Positions 46,978 through 58,440 of a stretch of 64,000 nucleotides of DNA are shown here, in pieces. The notes beneath the pieces are model-generated. The model saw nothing but the letters and a program-made list of their open reading frames with translations. It had not been told where the DNA came from and did not search any database. The DNA is from Dendrocalamus latiflorus. Taxonomy: Eukaryota > Streptophyta > Magnoliopsida > Poales > Poaceae. The translations under genes were made by a program, and so were the position numbers. The stretch's first letter is position 1. The number at the start of each line of letters is the position of its first letter. The stretch covers positions 3,275,637 to 3,339,636 of the forward strand of contig CM029654.1 of assembly GCA_017311315.1 (NCBI GenBank). The letters run 5' to 3'.

Positions 46978-48420
46978 GTGAGTGAAGAATACATTAATGG
47001 TGTGCATGCTTTTAAAAGAGTGGCCGAGCAGGATATATGTTGAAGAAGAGGATGGAATATTATACTGTCCATGTATTGATTGCGATAATATGAAGATGTT
47101 TAATTACCAACTCAGTGCAGATCGAAACTCACTTGATTCGAAGGAGTTTCAAAAAGGGTATACATGTTGATCAGTCACGGTGAAAAGAAAATTATACAGG
47201 AAGATAGTTATAACATTATCGAGGGAGACAATGATATGCTAGTTGTGGACTGTACTTTCGATGATTATAGGTCATATGATAATAATCTGGATCAGATGCT
47301 ACATGATGCAGAAGGAAACTATAGTGAGAGAGAGTTTGGTAAATTCAAGGGCTTGCTGGAGGACCTAGAGAAATATTTGTTCTCTGGCTGTAAGCCGTAA
47401 TACACAAGGTTGTTATCTATTCTTGAACAACTAAAATTGAAGGCAAGCAATAGTTGGTCCGACAAGAGTTTCACGGCATTGTTAGGTCTCCTAGCGAACA
47501 TCCTTCCAGAGGAAAATGTGTTACCGAGAACCACCTATCAAGCCAAGAAGGTTCTTTATCCATTGGGAATAGAAGTAGAAAGAATACATGCATGTCCGAA
47601 TGATTATATCCTCTACTGTAAATAGTATACAAAATTACATGTTTGTCCGGTATGCAAAGCATCCCGATACCAGCGTAAGAATGACTCCGATGATGATAAG
47701 GGCATCGAGGTGAAGTAAGAATTTCCTGCTAAGATGTTATGGTATCTGTCTATAATTCCCCATTTGAAATTTTTATTTGCAAACCGAAAGGATGCAAAAT
47801 TGCTGTGTTGGCACTTGGAGAAGCGTAAAAAAGATGGAATGATAAGACACACTGCTGATTCTGCCCAGTAGAGGAACATCGATAGAATGTTTGTAAACTT
47901 CAATGCAGAACTGAGGAATACAAGGTTTGGGTTGAGTACAGATGGAATGAATCTTTTCGGTAACATGAACAGTTGGCCCATGAATGTATGCATATACAAC
48001 CTTCCTCCTTAGCTGTGTAGTATATTTTGATTTCACTACTTATCCAAGAGCCGAAGCAACTTAGGAACGATATTAATGCGTACCTTATACCATTGATGGA
48101 AGATCTTATGACACTGTGGAACGAAGGGGTACAAGTGTGGGATGCGGACAAATGAGAGAACTTTATTCTGTGCGCAATGTTGTTCTGCACCATCCACAAT
48201 TTTCCTACCCTTGGTAACTTGTCAGGGTTGAATATAAAAGGAGCCAAAACCTGTCTGCACTGCTTAGATTATACCGAGAGTGTGTGGTTGAACAACTCAC
48301 GTAAAACTGTGTATATGCATCACCGTAGGTTCCTTCCACGGTATCACCCATACCACAAGATGAAGAAGCAATTTGATAGAAAAAAGAGGATGATTTGGCA
48401 CCAAGGCCTTTTAGCGGGAA
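46978..48420 (+). pseudogene. Decayed CACTA TNP2-type transposase
   Basis: The N-terminal part resembles the transposase-associated domain (CPCIDCDNMKMF, then ISHGEKK). The TNP2 (Transposase_21) region is recognised by LHVCPVCKASRYQR, KMLWYLSIIPHLKFLF, AKLLCWHLEKRKKDGM, GLSTDGMNLFGNMNSW and, near 48240, KTCLHCLDYTESVWL followed by MHHRRFLPRYHPYHK. Many stops (for example near 47398, 47718, 47868) and frame changes break it. The catalytic region after this is absent. Clearly inactive. Confidence 0.85.
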
Positions 48421-50980
48421 CCTTAATCACACATGGGAGGGAGGAAGAGCTAGCCACTACAAAGACTTAGCTAAAATTCTCAAACCCTAACCCTTACCTC
48501 TCCTCCCCTTTTATAGCATCACAACCTGAACCAAAACCTAATGAATCCATCCATTAGGTCAAACCGAGAACAACCCATTAACCCCACCTAACATCAGGTT
48601 TACTCTCACGCATGCTTCTCAAAACGGTTTACAACCATTAACCCATTAGTCAATCAACACTTGATCTACTTCACATTTTTAGCATATATAAGACCTAAAC
48701 CACTTAAACCAACGACGTGGTTTCACACACATCGCCACTTTTTCGATATTAGGCAATTTACCAAATGCCCCTCTACTGTTTTCCACGAAGCTTCCCGTTT
48801 CTTTTCCCATGAAGCATCGCCTATACTTCGCCATTTTTCACGTGGCCCCAATGGCCTGCCGACAAGCCTCTCACATGTTCGGATTCCACCGAACCGTCCT
48901 CGCATACAAACGATCCTAGTCAGTTGGTGCACCACATGCTTCTCCTCGCACATGATGGTACTCAGTTTCCTTGACCGCATAGGACCTCGACTCATCCCTA
49001 AGCCTAGTCCCAGTTCACTTTGTCGTTACCCGTCATGTCCACCACTGGTAGCTCCTGCTCTAGTTCCTCATCGTCCTGGTTTGTAACCACCTCGCAAGCC
49101 TCGGTCACCTTCAATGTCTCCCTGACCATTCTGGACCTCAGCACTACCCTGTGTCTAGTCTTGGTCCTTCCACGTCTAACCATAACCTAGCTTCGAAGTC
49201 TTACAACCAACGAAAACAAAGCAAACTATCATGTAGCAACACACAATACACAAGGTCATTAATTGGCATAATTAATCCATACAATGCATCGTGTAAAAAG
49301 TATGCAACCAAAATAGTTATCCTAAATCTAGGACCAAATAATAAACCCATGTGCACAAAACAACAACACATATATCATGACCACATGGTCACCCCAACTC
49401 AATCCATAACTCAAATCCCAAAACCTGTTTTTCTAATAAGATTGGTGGTATTGCACCTACAATGCTGGTACTACCGTGTCCTAAGCTAGTACTACCGCAC
49501 CCAACTGGAACTCTCTAAAAAACGTACCGTCACAAAGTTGGAATTACTGTCTAGCAGTACTACCACACAAACACTTGCGGTACTACCGTCCTGCGGTACT
49601 ACCGTGTTCACAACTATGGTACTTTCGATTTTTCTGGAACTTTCAGAAAATAGCCCAAATCAAATGCAAAACTAATTGACCACTCCACAAACCTTGCAAT
49701 GGTTCATCACAATAGTATTCTGGACCTTCTCACATAGTCCTTCATATTTCATAACCTACAAACGAGCAGCAACCCAAATAAAGCAAAGATGCCGAGCACT
49801 CACATGATCGGTCTGATCGGTGGAATATCGACGGTTTGACCGGCAGCAAGCCAACGGGTTGGCCGGCTTGACGCCGATGGTCTAACTGGTGACTGGTCTG
49901 ATCGAACCTTGGAGCAATCTAACTGCTCCCCTGGTCCCAGAACAAAAAGTAGTCTGAGTCCAAACAATTTTTGGTGCAAACTTCAAAATCTATGATAAAA
50001 TAATATCAAACCTTGCACACATCTTACTAAGGGGCCCATGAACTTATTCCATCCAAGAATCAGAATGATTCTGGCCAAAGTCCCAATCTTTCCTCTAAAC
50101 ATGTAAAGCTGCATCAAAATCAGACAAATCTTAAAAACTTAAGAAACAATTTCCTCGTGGGTTAAAAACAGCCAAGTTGACTCTAGATGTATTCTCATAT
50201 GTCATGACGAGCAAAACCATATGATGAATTAAGGCCAAAATCATCAGATCACGATTTCTTAAGAAAATATCCAAACATGCAAGGGTTGGGCAACATCAAT
50301 CTCTTGCAAACCACAGTGTTTAGATAGATATGATATCATCTACATGAGTCATCTCTATTACTTACACGTTCTTGGCACCAACAAGATCAAGAAAGGAAGA
50401 GAAAAGGCAAAGAACCAACAAAACAAAAACAAATCAACCAAGACAAGAAGGATTTATAAAAGATGAACAAATTTTGTTACATTGCTACTTGAGTGTGAAG
50501 ATTTTACAACTACTCTATAAGAATAAAAAGCACACCACAACACTCACTCTTTTCTCAAGGCAGTTGGCACATCGTAGTGAGGAACTAAACAATCAAGCCC
50601 TATTAGCTGCGGAAATTACATTGCAAGCAGAACTGATTGATTTACTAGTTAGAGCTATGTTAGCTGTATAGCTCTTTCAATGGTTTTTCTATTAGGTGGA
50701 TGATAACTCCAATTTTATATGTAGTTTGCTCAGCTCTTTCTCCATCTTTTCAACAGAGAAAGGTCAATTATGTTGTCTCCTGAATGCTGATTGTTTTCTG
50801 TTGCTTAAGTTTGAAAAATTAGCTGTATTTAGGTTAGGAGTGATTCTGTAAACAATTCGCAAAGGTATGTAGTATGTCAGATAAGGACAAAATACAATGT
50901 CTTGTATAGCCACTCTTGCAACAGTGAACAAACAGGAATTGAAATACATCTGACAGAAGGGGGAAAATGTATCATTCTAC
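48421..50980. other. LTR-like region, unclassified
   Basis: Minus-strand GCTATAAAAGGGGAGGAG near 48520 looks like an LTR promoter. Upstream of it on minus (48600-50300) the sequence carries repeated GTACTACCG / CGGTAGTAC motifs (49450-49620) and GGTCTGATCGG / ACCGGC motifs (49800-49920), typical of retrotransposon U3 regions in style. I could not fix its ends, target duplication or any protein. A 99-codon plus frame at 50372-50671 is open but unrecognised. Best guess: a solo or truncated LTR. Confidence 0.4.
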
Positions 50981-52330
50981 TTCTGGTGGAGGCATGCGAC
51001 AACAAGTGATTTTTTTTGGTAATGGTAAGGTTGTTTCACAGTTATCCCACACTAATCCTTCCTTAGCTCAATGCACTCACGGTGGGTGCCGGAGCTGTTG
51101 ATGACTACAATTTCCAATCCATCTCCCTGTAAAATTCATGGAACAATGTTTTTTGAGTCAGAATGTTTAATTAGTCTGTAGTAATCATTGAGCATCTAAG
51201 GGCAAAGAAAGCAGCATACAGTGTATATATCTCGCTCTGTGGCTGATGCAAAGATGTCCTTCACCAGATCAACTGCATCCGATTCAGAAAAGCGTGCCAC
51301 TACATCCTGCATAATTAGCATGGCATTAGAGTTCTGATAGGTCAAAAGAGTTATAAATTGCAACTCACAAAAAAGTTTATTTTGTTTATTTTATTTTCAT
51401 ATATAATTATTTGCTTTTCAAGAGCCTATCATTATTAACTACAATTGGCCACTGCAAGGCTAAGAAACATCTCATAAAGAGGATTAAATTTAAGTCTAGT
51501 GGGCCAACCAGTTATTAACACTGGAGTTTTATAGAACTCACCCGGGCTGGCGGTAGAAGAGGACTGGGAGATTTCGACTGGTTGTCTAGAACAGGCATCA
51601 TCAACGCTGCACCTGTTCCCTGAGCACTATAACTAGTCCGCTCATACGACCCAACAACATCGTATGTGAAGACACATTTACCTGTGAAAGGAGAAGAAAT
51701 TTTCAGCGGCACGATCATTCTGAGCGATCAGTGTAAAAAGAATTAACATGAACCATACCTCGTCTGTCCAGTCCACCCAACATATTGAAAGCATAGTATG
51801 GGAAGAGTCTATGGTAGTAGTGTGTTTGACAGTAATTCCGCCATCGCAGGGCAGCTCATCTTCTTGTTATGGTTGTGCTCATAGAGCTAAAAAAGAAAAA
51901 AATGTCAACAATCAGAAACTTGTATTCATATGATCCAGGATTACATAATCGTTACCCATACAGTCTGCAGTTCCCATATTAAACAGATAATGTGGTTAGG
52001 TATGGAGGCAATCTAGCTAGCTACACTGCCATTGTACTAACGATCAAAACTGAATAACGAAGGACAATGTAATCACAGACAATCTTCAACCTCGTGGTGG
52101 TTCAAGTTAATACGAAAACAGAACATTGGATCATAACTTATTGGGGTATCGCAATAAAGTCGTTGAAAGAGAGGTTAACTCTGAAAACGTCTTATAGATG
52201 GTTTGCGAGCTCACTCAAGTTATTAGACTTACCAATTCCTTTGCAGCCAGATTCTTCTGCAAAGTTTTGATATCACCTTGAAATCCAGATGAGGCCAAAA
52301 CACATTTGTCCGACCTAATTGAAGGGGAGC

Positions 52331-52354
52331 AGAGAGAGAGAGAGAGAGAGAGAG
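52331..52354. repeat. (AG)n microsatellite
   Basis: About 12 uninterrupted AG units in intron 1 of the proteasome pseudogene, close to the exon 2 acceptor. Confidence 0.95.
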
Positions 52355-52919
52355 AATCAGCACATTGATTCAGCAATAAAGCAAGCTTTCAGATTAGGAT
52401 ACACAGGTGACAGGTTGGCTCGATGTTTTGCCTATAACAATACAAAACTTGCTATGTTGTGTCCAACAGAGCTACTTTTGTTTAACAGTTACTTGTAAAC
52501 TCTTATATATTATGATACAGGATTTGGACTATTGTTTTCATCAAATGATACATCCTGTATATTCCTAGCATTGTATACAGTTTCAACTACACAAAATGGA
52601 TCATCCATTCATGAGTAGCACTATCTCATTTTTCTGCACACTCGGCAATATTTCAGCAACAGGGGATAGCTTTCAACTGTCACCCGACGGTATAACAGAG
52701 GTGGCCGAACATGAACAATCACCGAGTCCCAAACTGTAAACTAATTCACTAATTTACCTTCCAGCCAACTAGGAATCACAAATCCATCCGTACATTAGGA
52801 CGGCTGCGGCATTCTTATTACCACACAGACACAGGGCAACAAAAACCATGGGACTAGGATCTCGTCGAATCCAACCCCAATCTCTCTGATAAACAGTTAT
52901 GGGTGAGTCGACAGGGCTT

Positions 52920-53122
52920 ACGATTTGGATTGCTATAATAATTAGCTTTAAAACGAAGTGTTTATTTTTAAAACATGCTCTACAATTTGATTGTAATAAG
53001 CACTGTTCTGACTTTATCTATATCGGCCAAAATCGTACACGAGTATCTCTCTCCGTACTCTCTCTCTCGTGAACAGTTAGAATTCAAAAATTTAAGCTAA
53101 AAATCACAACCCAAAAGAATCC
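52920..53122 (-). mobile_element. Family-A MITE copy in the pseudogene intron
   Basis: Inverted family markers: TAATTAGCTTTAAAACGAAG, TACAATTTGATTGTAATAAG, TATATCGGCCAAAATCGTAC and CACAACCCAAAAGAAT at the right end. It lies wholly within intron 1 of the PBF1-like relic. Confidence 0.65.
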
Positions 53123-53593
53123 ACCTATAATAGCCCCTTTTTTGGACTATAGCTGGTGATTTTTGTTTGTACTTTTTGATATGACGGAGATGCCGATGGC
53201 GCATACGTTTATGCTCAGCAAATCGTTTGAAAAATTCACTTCAAAAAATCGTCCTATTTATTCTGAATTTTGGAGAAGCCAAAAACCAAAAATAAGACTT
53301 TTACATGGTACAAAGGGAGAGGTGGAAGGAAACATACAGGTGGGTGATCTTGGAGTGGTCACGGCTAAGGACGTTGTATCCAACGGAGAGGCTGGTGTCG
53401 GCGGTGACCACAGTAGTCGGTGCCGGCAATGGCCATGCACGTGCCTCCATTGAGCAAACCTCGCCATCGCCTTCCGCTCGGGCGCGCTCTGTCTCTCTCT
53501 TGGTCCCTTTGCAGTGCTCTTACTTCGTTTCGCTCTCAGTACGAAGCGTGGCGAGCATAGCTTGTTCTTTTTACTTTGGTTTATAGTAAACAT

Positions 53594-53803
53594 GTTCTTT
53601 TTAACTACGACTTATGATTTTTGGACTGTTTGTACGAAAGATTACAGAGTAACAAAAATTCACGTACGATTTTTGCCGATATAAATAAAGTCAGTAAAGT
53701 ATGTACTACAATTAACTAGTAAACCATATATTGAAAAAATAGTTCGTTTAAAAGCTAGTTAAAAAGTTAAAAAGCAGCTTTTAGAAGCTGAAAAGAACAA
53801 GTC
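53594..53803 (+). mobile_element. Family-A MITE copy (first of a head-to-tail pair)
   Basis: GTTCTTTTTAACTACGAC to GAAGCTGAAAAGAAC. The middle has GTACTACAATTAACTAGTAA and ATTTTTGCCGATATAAATAA, matching 13012-13261 closely. Confidence 0.75.
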
Positions 53804-53811
53804 CTTTGACT

Positions 53812-54010
53812 ATAGCTTCTGGCTTTTGAATTATTTGTGAAAAACAGTGTGGAGTAACAGAAACTTGCATGTGGTTTTAACTGATATAAATGAAGTCGCT
53901 ATAATTTGTACTACAATTAATCTATAGACCCTGTCTTAAAATAACATTTTGTTTGAAAACTAGTTACTATAGAAAATTAAAAAATAATTTAAATAAATTA
54001 AAAAGAAGGG
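53812..54010 (+). mobile_element. Family-A MITE copy (second of the pair)
   Basis: Starts TATAGCTTCTGGCTTTTGAA and carries AACTGATATAAATGAAGTCG and GTACTACAATTAATCTATAG, then AACTAGTTACTATAG and AATTAAAAAGAAG. It follows the previous copy within about 10 bp in the same orientation and is more diverged. Confidence 0.65.
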
Positions 54011-54765
54011 GCCGAAAAAGGCTTGGCGGAGGAGACGCCGCGGGGAGCAGTTCTGTTCTTGTGCTGCAAGAAAAAGTCCGGCTCGGTCGCTGCCTCGGCG
54101 TGCAGAGAGACGAGCAAGAGCATTAAGTGGGCTGTCATGGGCCGTTATTTAGCCCACGGACTACAAGATTGACGGGCATCAGAGGATAAGTAGCCCATCA
54201 ACAAATGCCTCTGCTTCTGCTATTGTTTTTGTTTGTACATTGTACTCTCGTGTGGCAGTCACAGGGTTGAAGGGTCTCCAGAGCGAGACAAGTAAGAAAG
54301 CTACTTTAAAATATCAAATATCTATATTATTTTTCTGACTTCTTTAAATAGAAGCTAGAACAGACTTCTGTTCAAACAGAAACCAAAAGCAATATTAGCT
54401 GGCCCTCGGATGCTTCTCTCCTCTGCCCTCTACGTGAGGATTCTCGTTGAATTTCAGCGATGCGCCAACCTCTGGCCTCAGTACGTCAGGAGAAGAAGCA
54501 TATCAAGGAGGAAGCAAGAAAATTAAAAAAAAACTCATTTCAGACATGGAGGTGATTGTTTAGGAGTTGCATTCGATCAACAAAAGCAAAGAATCTTCTT
54601 TCTTTAATTTTTCTGGAAAAAGGAGGCATGCACTTTATTTAGCGCTTGTGTTCGAGTCCCTGTCACTTGGAGTGGCCAGAACGCTGCAGCAGCTCAGCTC
54701 CACCGTGTGTGTCCCAGCTTAGCGCATGCTCATTAATTAGCAAAAGAAGGATATCCGTTTAGGCT

Positions 54766-55042
54766 CCGATCGTTTCGGCTTCAGTTTTTGACTTCTAACT
54801 TATTTTTTATTATTTATAAATTTTATCTTTTTCTGAACTTTTAGCTTTTTAGCTTTTTTGTCGGTTCTTTTTTTCCGTATTTGTTTGCGTTGTCTGTGAT
54901 GACCTAGCATATTTTTTCTATTTTTAAATTTTTTTAAATTTAATTACATCAAATAAACTATTTTTAGCTACAGTAAAATTTTAATCACTACAGTACAATT
55001 TTAACTATAAACTATAGCTTTTCAGCCCAATTAAACGGACCC
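54766..55042 (-). mobile_element. Family-B MITE copy 4
   Basis: GATCGTTTCGGCTTCAG at the left, TTTGTCGGTTCTTTTTTTCC and TTTAATTACATCAAATAAAC inside, GCTTTTCAGCCCAATTAAAC at the right. Reverse orientation, moderately diverged. Confidence 0.7.
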
Positions 55043-55397
55043 TTATAGACTTATAGTTACTCTATTCTCTAACCATGACGTGAACTGTGCTTTTTACCTA
55101 CCGAATTTATATTTGCCTTCTACTGCGAGTAGCATATGGTGATGGGTGCTGCATCTGCGTGTGCTGAGAGTCGTCACCACTAGTGGTGACTAATAGTGCT
55201 AGCTCCAACCATGGCTACCTGCACTTTTATCTTTTCTTTACCATCCTGCATATTGCGAGTCGCATAATAGCTAGAAGTAGAACCGTCCTTTACTTGTCAT
55301 CTCTTTCTCCTGTTGGCCCAGTTGTCATTTTCTTTTTGTTTTACTTTCGAGAGAGAAAGCTTACAACAGTGCACATTTGGGTTTAAAAATATGACTT

Positions 55398-55645
55398 GAG
55401 CTTTTTTGTTACCGTTTGATAATGTTTAAGGTTTTTTGCACCGTAGCTATTATAAACTTTTTTGGCGTAATTAAATTTAAAAAATTTAAAATAAAAAACA
55501 AATTCTCTCATCACGGACAATACAAAGGAATACGAAGAAAAAAGAAAAAGCAAAAAAAGCCCCAAAAGTTAAAAAAAGAGAGACAAATTTAAGAAGTAAA
55601 AAAGCTAGAAACTAAAAGCCAAAAGCTTAAACTCAAATAAACACT
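55398..55645 (+). mobile_element. Family-B MITE copy 5
   Basis: Forward orientation with GGCGTAATTAAATTTAAAAA, ATTCTCTCATCACGGACAAT and GCCAAAAGCTTAAACTCAAA near the right end. Decayed. Confidence 0.6.
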
Positions 55646-56089
55646 GAAATCTTATTTGCGAACCAATCACAAGTGCACCAATTGATACCAAATTGGATAC
55701 TAACTGCTAGAGGCACATTTTAACATCGTTTTTACCTATACACGATCAGTGCATAATATAGGAGATTGATCGAATTGATTGTGCGCTCAGACGAGGCATT
55801 CCAACGCTACCAAAAAGAAGCTAGCACTTGCACATCCGCAGGCATGCAGGTGTGCTCTCCTATTCATTCTGAAGCCATGGGCTTGCATATATGCGCAGCT
55901 AGCTGCGCGCCATGAATTAACCGGTGCGCTTGATTCCAAGGTCGTAGTCATCATGCACGTACGGTCTGAACGCACCCAACTAACAAATACTCGGATCTTT
56001 CCCGACCCTGACTCGACAAAGTTAGATCATATGCGAATTGGTATATACTCCAAGCTTGGTAGCTAGGTGAAATTAAGGCTGTGATCAAA

Positions 56090-56330
56090 ATGGCTTCGAT
56101 TTCTGACTTCTAATTTATTTTTTACTATTTATAAATTTCATTTTTTAAGCTTTTGACTTTTTGTTGAGTTTTTTTTGCCGGTTCTTTTTTTCTCTCTATG
56201 TGTTTGTATTATACGTAATGGGCTAACATATTTTTTATATTTTTTTAATTTAATTATGCTAAATAAGCTTCCGTCAGCTACAATGTTTTTTCAGTCAGCT
56301 ACAAGGCTTTCAGTCATAAGCCACTAAAAA
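56090..56330 (-). mobile_element. Family-B MITE copy 6
   Basis: ATGGCTTCGATTTCTGACTT at the left, ATACGTAATGGGCTAACATA, TTAATTATGCTAAATAAGC and CAGCTACAAGGCTTTCAGTC at the right. It ends about 40 bp before the LTR that opens the next element. Confidence 0.7.
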
Positions 56331-56372
56331 AACCCAAATGATCACTACCTAAGATGCAAGAAATATACATAG

Positions 56373-56662
56373 TGTTGTAGGGGTGGCCCAACCCCCCGTG
56401 ACTGGGCCGTGCAACTAGTCCAACATGTAATAGGCACAATAGTGTAGAGGAATATATCAGTGTAAATATACCAATGTACCCTCATCCATTGTAAGTACTA
56501 AAGGGTAGAATGGGGATTTCCCATTCTACCCCACTCATATATATGAACTCCCAGGAGGGGCAAAGGGGGATCCTCTCATTCTCACCAACCATCCCACAGA
56601 TCTGGCTCCCTCTTCCTTTTCTACTAGTCCCCTTCTCTACTGTTTGGCCTGTAACCACAACA
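56373..56662 (+). repeat. Putative 5' LTR, 290 bp
   Basis: Starts TGTTGTAGGGG and ends CCACAACA, so the first and last six bases are perfect inverted repeats with TG...CA ends. It contains TATATATGA at about 56538 as a possible TATA box. Confidence 0.6.
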
Positions 56663-56686
56663 GATGGTGCCGTCCATGGGGACTGG
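56663..56686 (+). other. Primer-binding-site-like motif after the LTR
   Basis: GATGGTGCCGTCCATGGGGA directly follows the LTR end. It resembles the TGGCGCCGTCTGTGGGGA motif found at this place in many grass Gypsy elements. The primer tRNA is not identified. Confidence 0.55.
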
Positions 56687-56913
56687 GCAAGAAGTCACGC
56701 AAAGAAGAATTGCCATGGCTGGAACAGAAGATACTATCAAAAATCCATCAATCCATCGTCATGAACACCGCAGATAAGTCCATTTTGTCGCCAGCTTGTT
56801 CGTTTCGAGATATATGCATGCACCTCATTAAATATGGTAAAGGTGTTGTGAGCATATAGATCTGTGGTCTTTTCCAGGTCCAGATCTGGCAGATCTGGTG
56901 GGTAATATGTACA

Positions 56914-58300
56914 ATGGGTAAGGTTGTGCCTTCGACTCGCCCACGTCAGACTCCGCGCGAAGTATCTCTCGCCAAGCATGTCTCCACGCCGCAGCCTCCG
57001 CGCCGAGTCTCCGCTCGATATATTCACTCACGTCGAGGACGTCCGCGCCGCAGCTCCGGCCTCCGCGCCCCTGGCGTCTACGCACGGGACTCCATGCATG
57101 CGTCCCCCGAGTCTCCGTCGACGTCGCAGACGAAGCTCGGACCCCGCGTCAAGCTCGAACCCCGCGTCCCAGCCCGCCACTCCGAGATATATGGATGCCA
57201 CGACTCCGTGCTTAAAAAAAAAGTAGCTGTCCATGCAGGCATGATTTTTCTCTCCCGCGTGCATGCGCATTCATTGCATCAGCGAGCTCCATGTATACGC
57301 CAAGAGCACTTATCCACCCGTGCATGCAAACAACACATTCAAAAAAAAAAAAATCCATGCATGCACACGTTAACTGCCTCGCTCTCTCTTCAAGTGAGCA
57401 TGCATGCATGAACCTGTTTCTCTCTCTTCCTCCATGATTAGCTTCTTGCATGCGTACAGAGCTCTCTTTTCTCTCTCTGTCTGGGTTCGTGCTTTTTTTT
57501 TTCGGTATGCAGGCGATGGACGAGCGGTGTCCGTATCAACAGCCAGCAGCGTCTTCTCCGCATCGCGCATCCCCGGCGAAGCCTACTTCGTGCAGTGCCT
57601 CGCCTCCGCGTTGAGCTCTACCGCGGTCTTCGCCCCCGTCTCACTAAGTCCAGGCTGCTGGCGACGACTTCGCTGGCCTCCGTCCATGCATGCATGGCTC
57701 TGCGCACTGTGCATCTTCGACCGCCACGTCGAAGCCTCCACGCCAGAATCGGTCTCTGACCTCGGCACGCGGTCGAAGTCCTCGCCTCGTGCATGCACTC
57801 TACACGCGGTCGAAGTCCTCGGCGTCCTCGCCTCGTGCATGCACTCTACATGAACTCAAAGCACATGCATGCATTGGTTCATCATCTCTGCATGCATGCG
57901 TACGTGAAGTATCCATCCGCAGTCGGCGACCTTGCCTCCCCGTGGCGCGGCATGGCCTTCGCGTCGGCGGCGTCGACCTCGCCCCCTCGTGGCCCTACAT
58001 GGACTTCGCGTCGGCGGTGTCGACCTCACCTCCCCGTGGTTCGGCATGGACTCTGCATGGCCGGCTTTCGTTAAACTTTGGCCTTTTCGATGGGCGCGGC
58101 GGACCCTGGGCTGTTACGGCCACAGGGTGGACAGTAGCGCTATCCAATCCGGGGTCGTGGTGACTCTGCGGGAGCATCCCGGCGGGAAGGTAGAGCATCT
58201 CGGCGGGAAAAGCACCTGGTGACGCCCGACGACGTGTAGGACGCCAGCCTGGAGGGCACGCTCCACCCCGCGGTGTTCCGTGTCGACGAGACCGGGGGCC
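56914..58300. other. GC-rich interior of the candidate large element, left part
   Basis: Rich in CTCCGCG and TCGGACC phrases and in CATGCATG motifs. GGTCGAAGTCCTCG and CTCGTGCATGCACTCTAC occur more than once near 57770-57850. Open frames on both strands have no recognisable domain. Confidence 0.4.
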
Positions 58301-58307
58301 GGCCGGG

Positions 58308-58440
58308 TGGTCATCACCACGCGCAGCTATGACATTGCTAGGGCGGCGGCTAGAAGGATCATGATGCTGGAGCCCCTGCCGTAGCGCGAGGTATGGATGC
58401 TATTCTGCAGCGTGGCCCTTAGGCAAAAGCTCGGCAAGCC
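58308..58440 (+). pseudogene. NB-ARC-like (NLR resistance protein) fragment
   Basis: The frame reads GRVVITTRSYDIARAAARR, then IMMLEPLP, a TAG stop at 58382-58384, then REVWMLFCSVALR. This matches the order RNBS-B (VVITTR) then RNBS-C (LEPL...WxLFC.. AF/LR) of plant NLR NB-ARC domains. No P-loop or GLPLA motif was found on either side, so it is a short piece only, probably captured by the surrounding element. It cannot encode a working receptor. Confidence 0.6.

Larger units (their letters stand above)
46072..48420 (+). mobile_element. CACTA (En/Spm-like) transposon, left part
   Basis: Begins CACTATTACAAAAGAGGC, the CACTA terminal pattern. Subterminal repeats of CAGACGGTT / AACCGTCTGTG follow in both orientations (46100-46480), then a decayed TNP2 transposase frame. 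Sequence similarity to the transposase stops near 48420 and no matching TAGTG end with subterminal repeats was found, so the right part is missing or too degenerate to see. Confidence 0.8.
51052..53467 (-). pseudogene. Proteasome subunit beta type-1 (PBF1-like) pseudogene, six exons
   Basis: Related to the non-catalytic beta subunit PBF1/PSMB1 of the 20S proteasome core. Exons on minus: 53338-53467, 52233-52314, 51759-51886, 51542-51681, 51220-51306 and 51052-51126. Introns keep GT-AG. Recognised blocks: GGTCMAIAGTDYC and SRDHSKI (exon 1), SDKCVLASSGFQGDIKTLQK (exon 2), MSCPAMAELLSNT and PYYAFNMLGGLD (exon 3), CVFTYDVVGSYERTSYSAQG and DNQSKSPSPLL (exon 4), SESDAVDLVKDIFASATERD (exon 5), LEIVVINSSGTHRE and the terminal ELRKD (exon 6). 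Exon 1 changes frame after DYC and exon 3 after LLSNT; each is two bases short of an open frame, so the product would stop early. The N-terminus is also poorly matched. Since introns are kept, it is a decayed gene copy, not a retrocopy. Intron 1 has taken up a MITE and intron 1 also holds an (AG)n tract. Confidence 0.88.

Noticed and set aside
48453..48465. CCACTACAAAGAC as a second CACTA terminus
   Set aside because: No subterminal repeats or partner end nearby; a ten-base match is likely by chance.
50372..50671. 99-codon plus frame with a basic N-terminus
   Set aside because: Open but lysine/glutamine/threonine-rich at the start, with no family resemblance, next to LTR-like sequence; mentioned in the region entry only.
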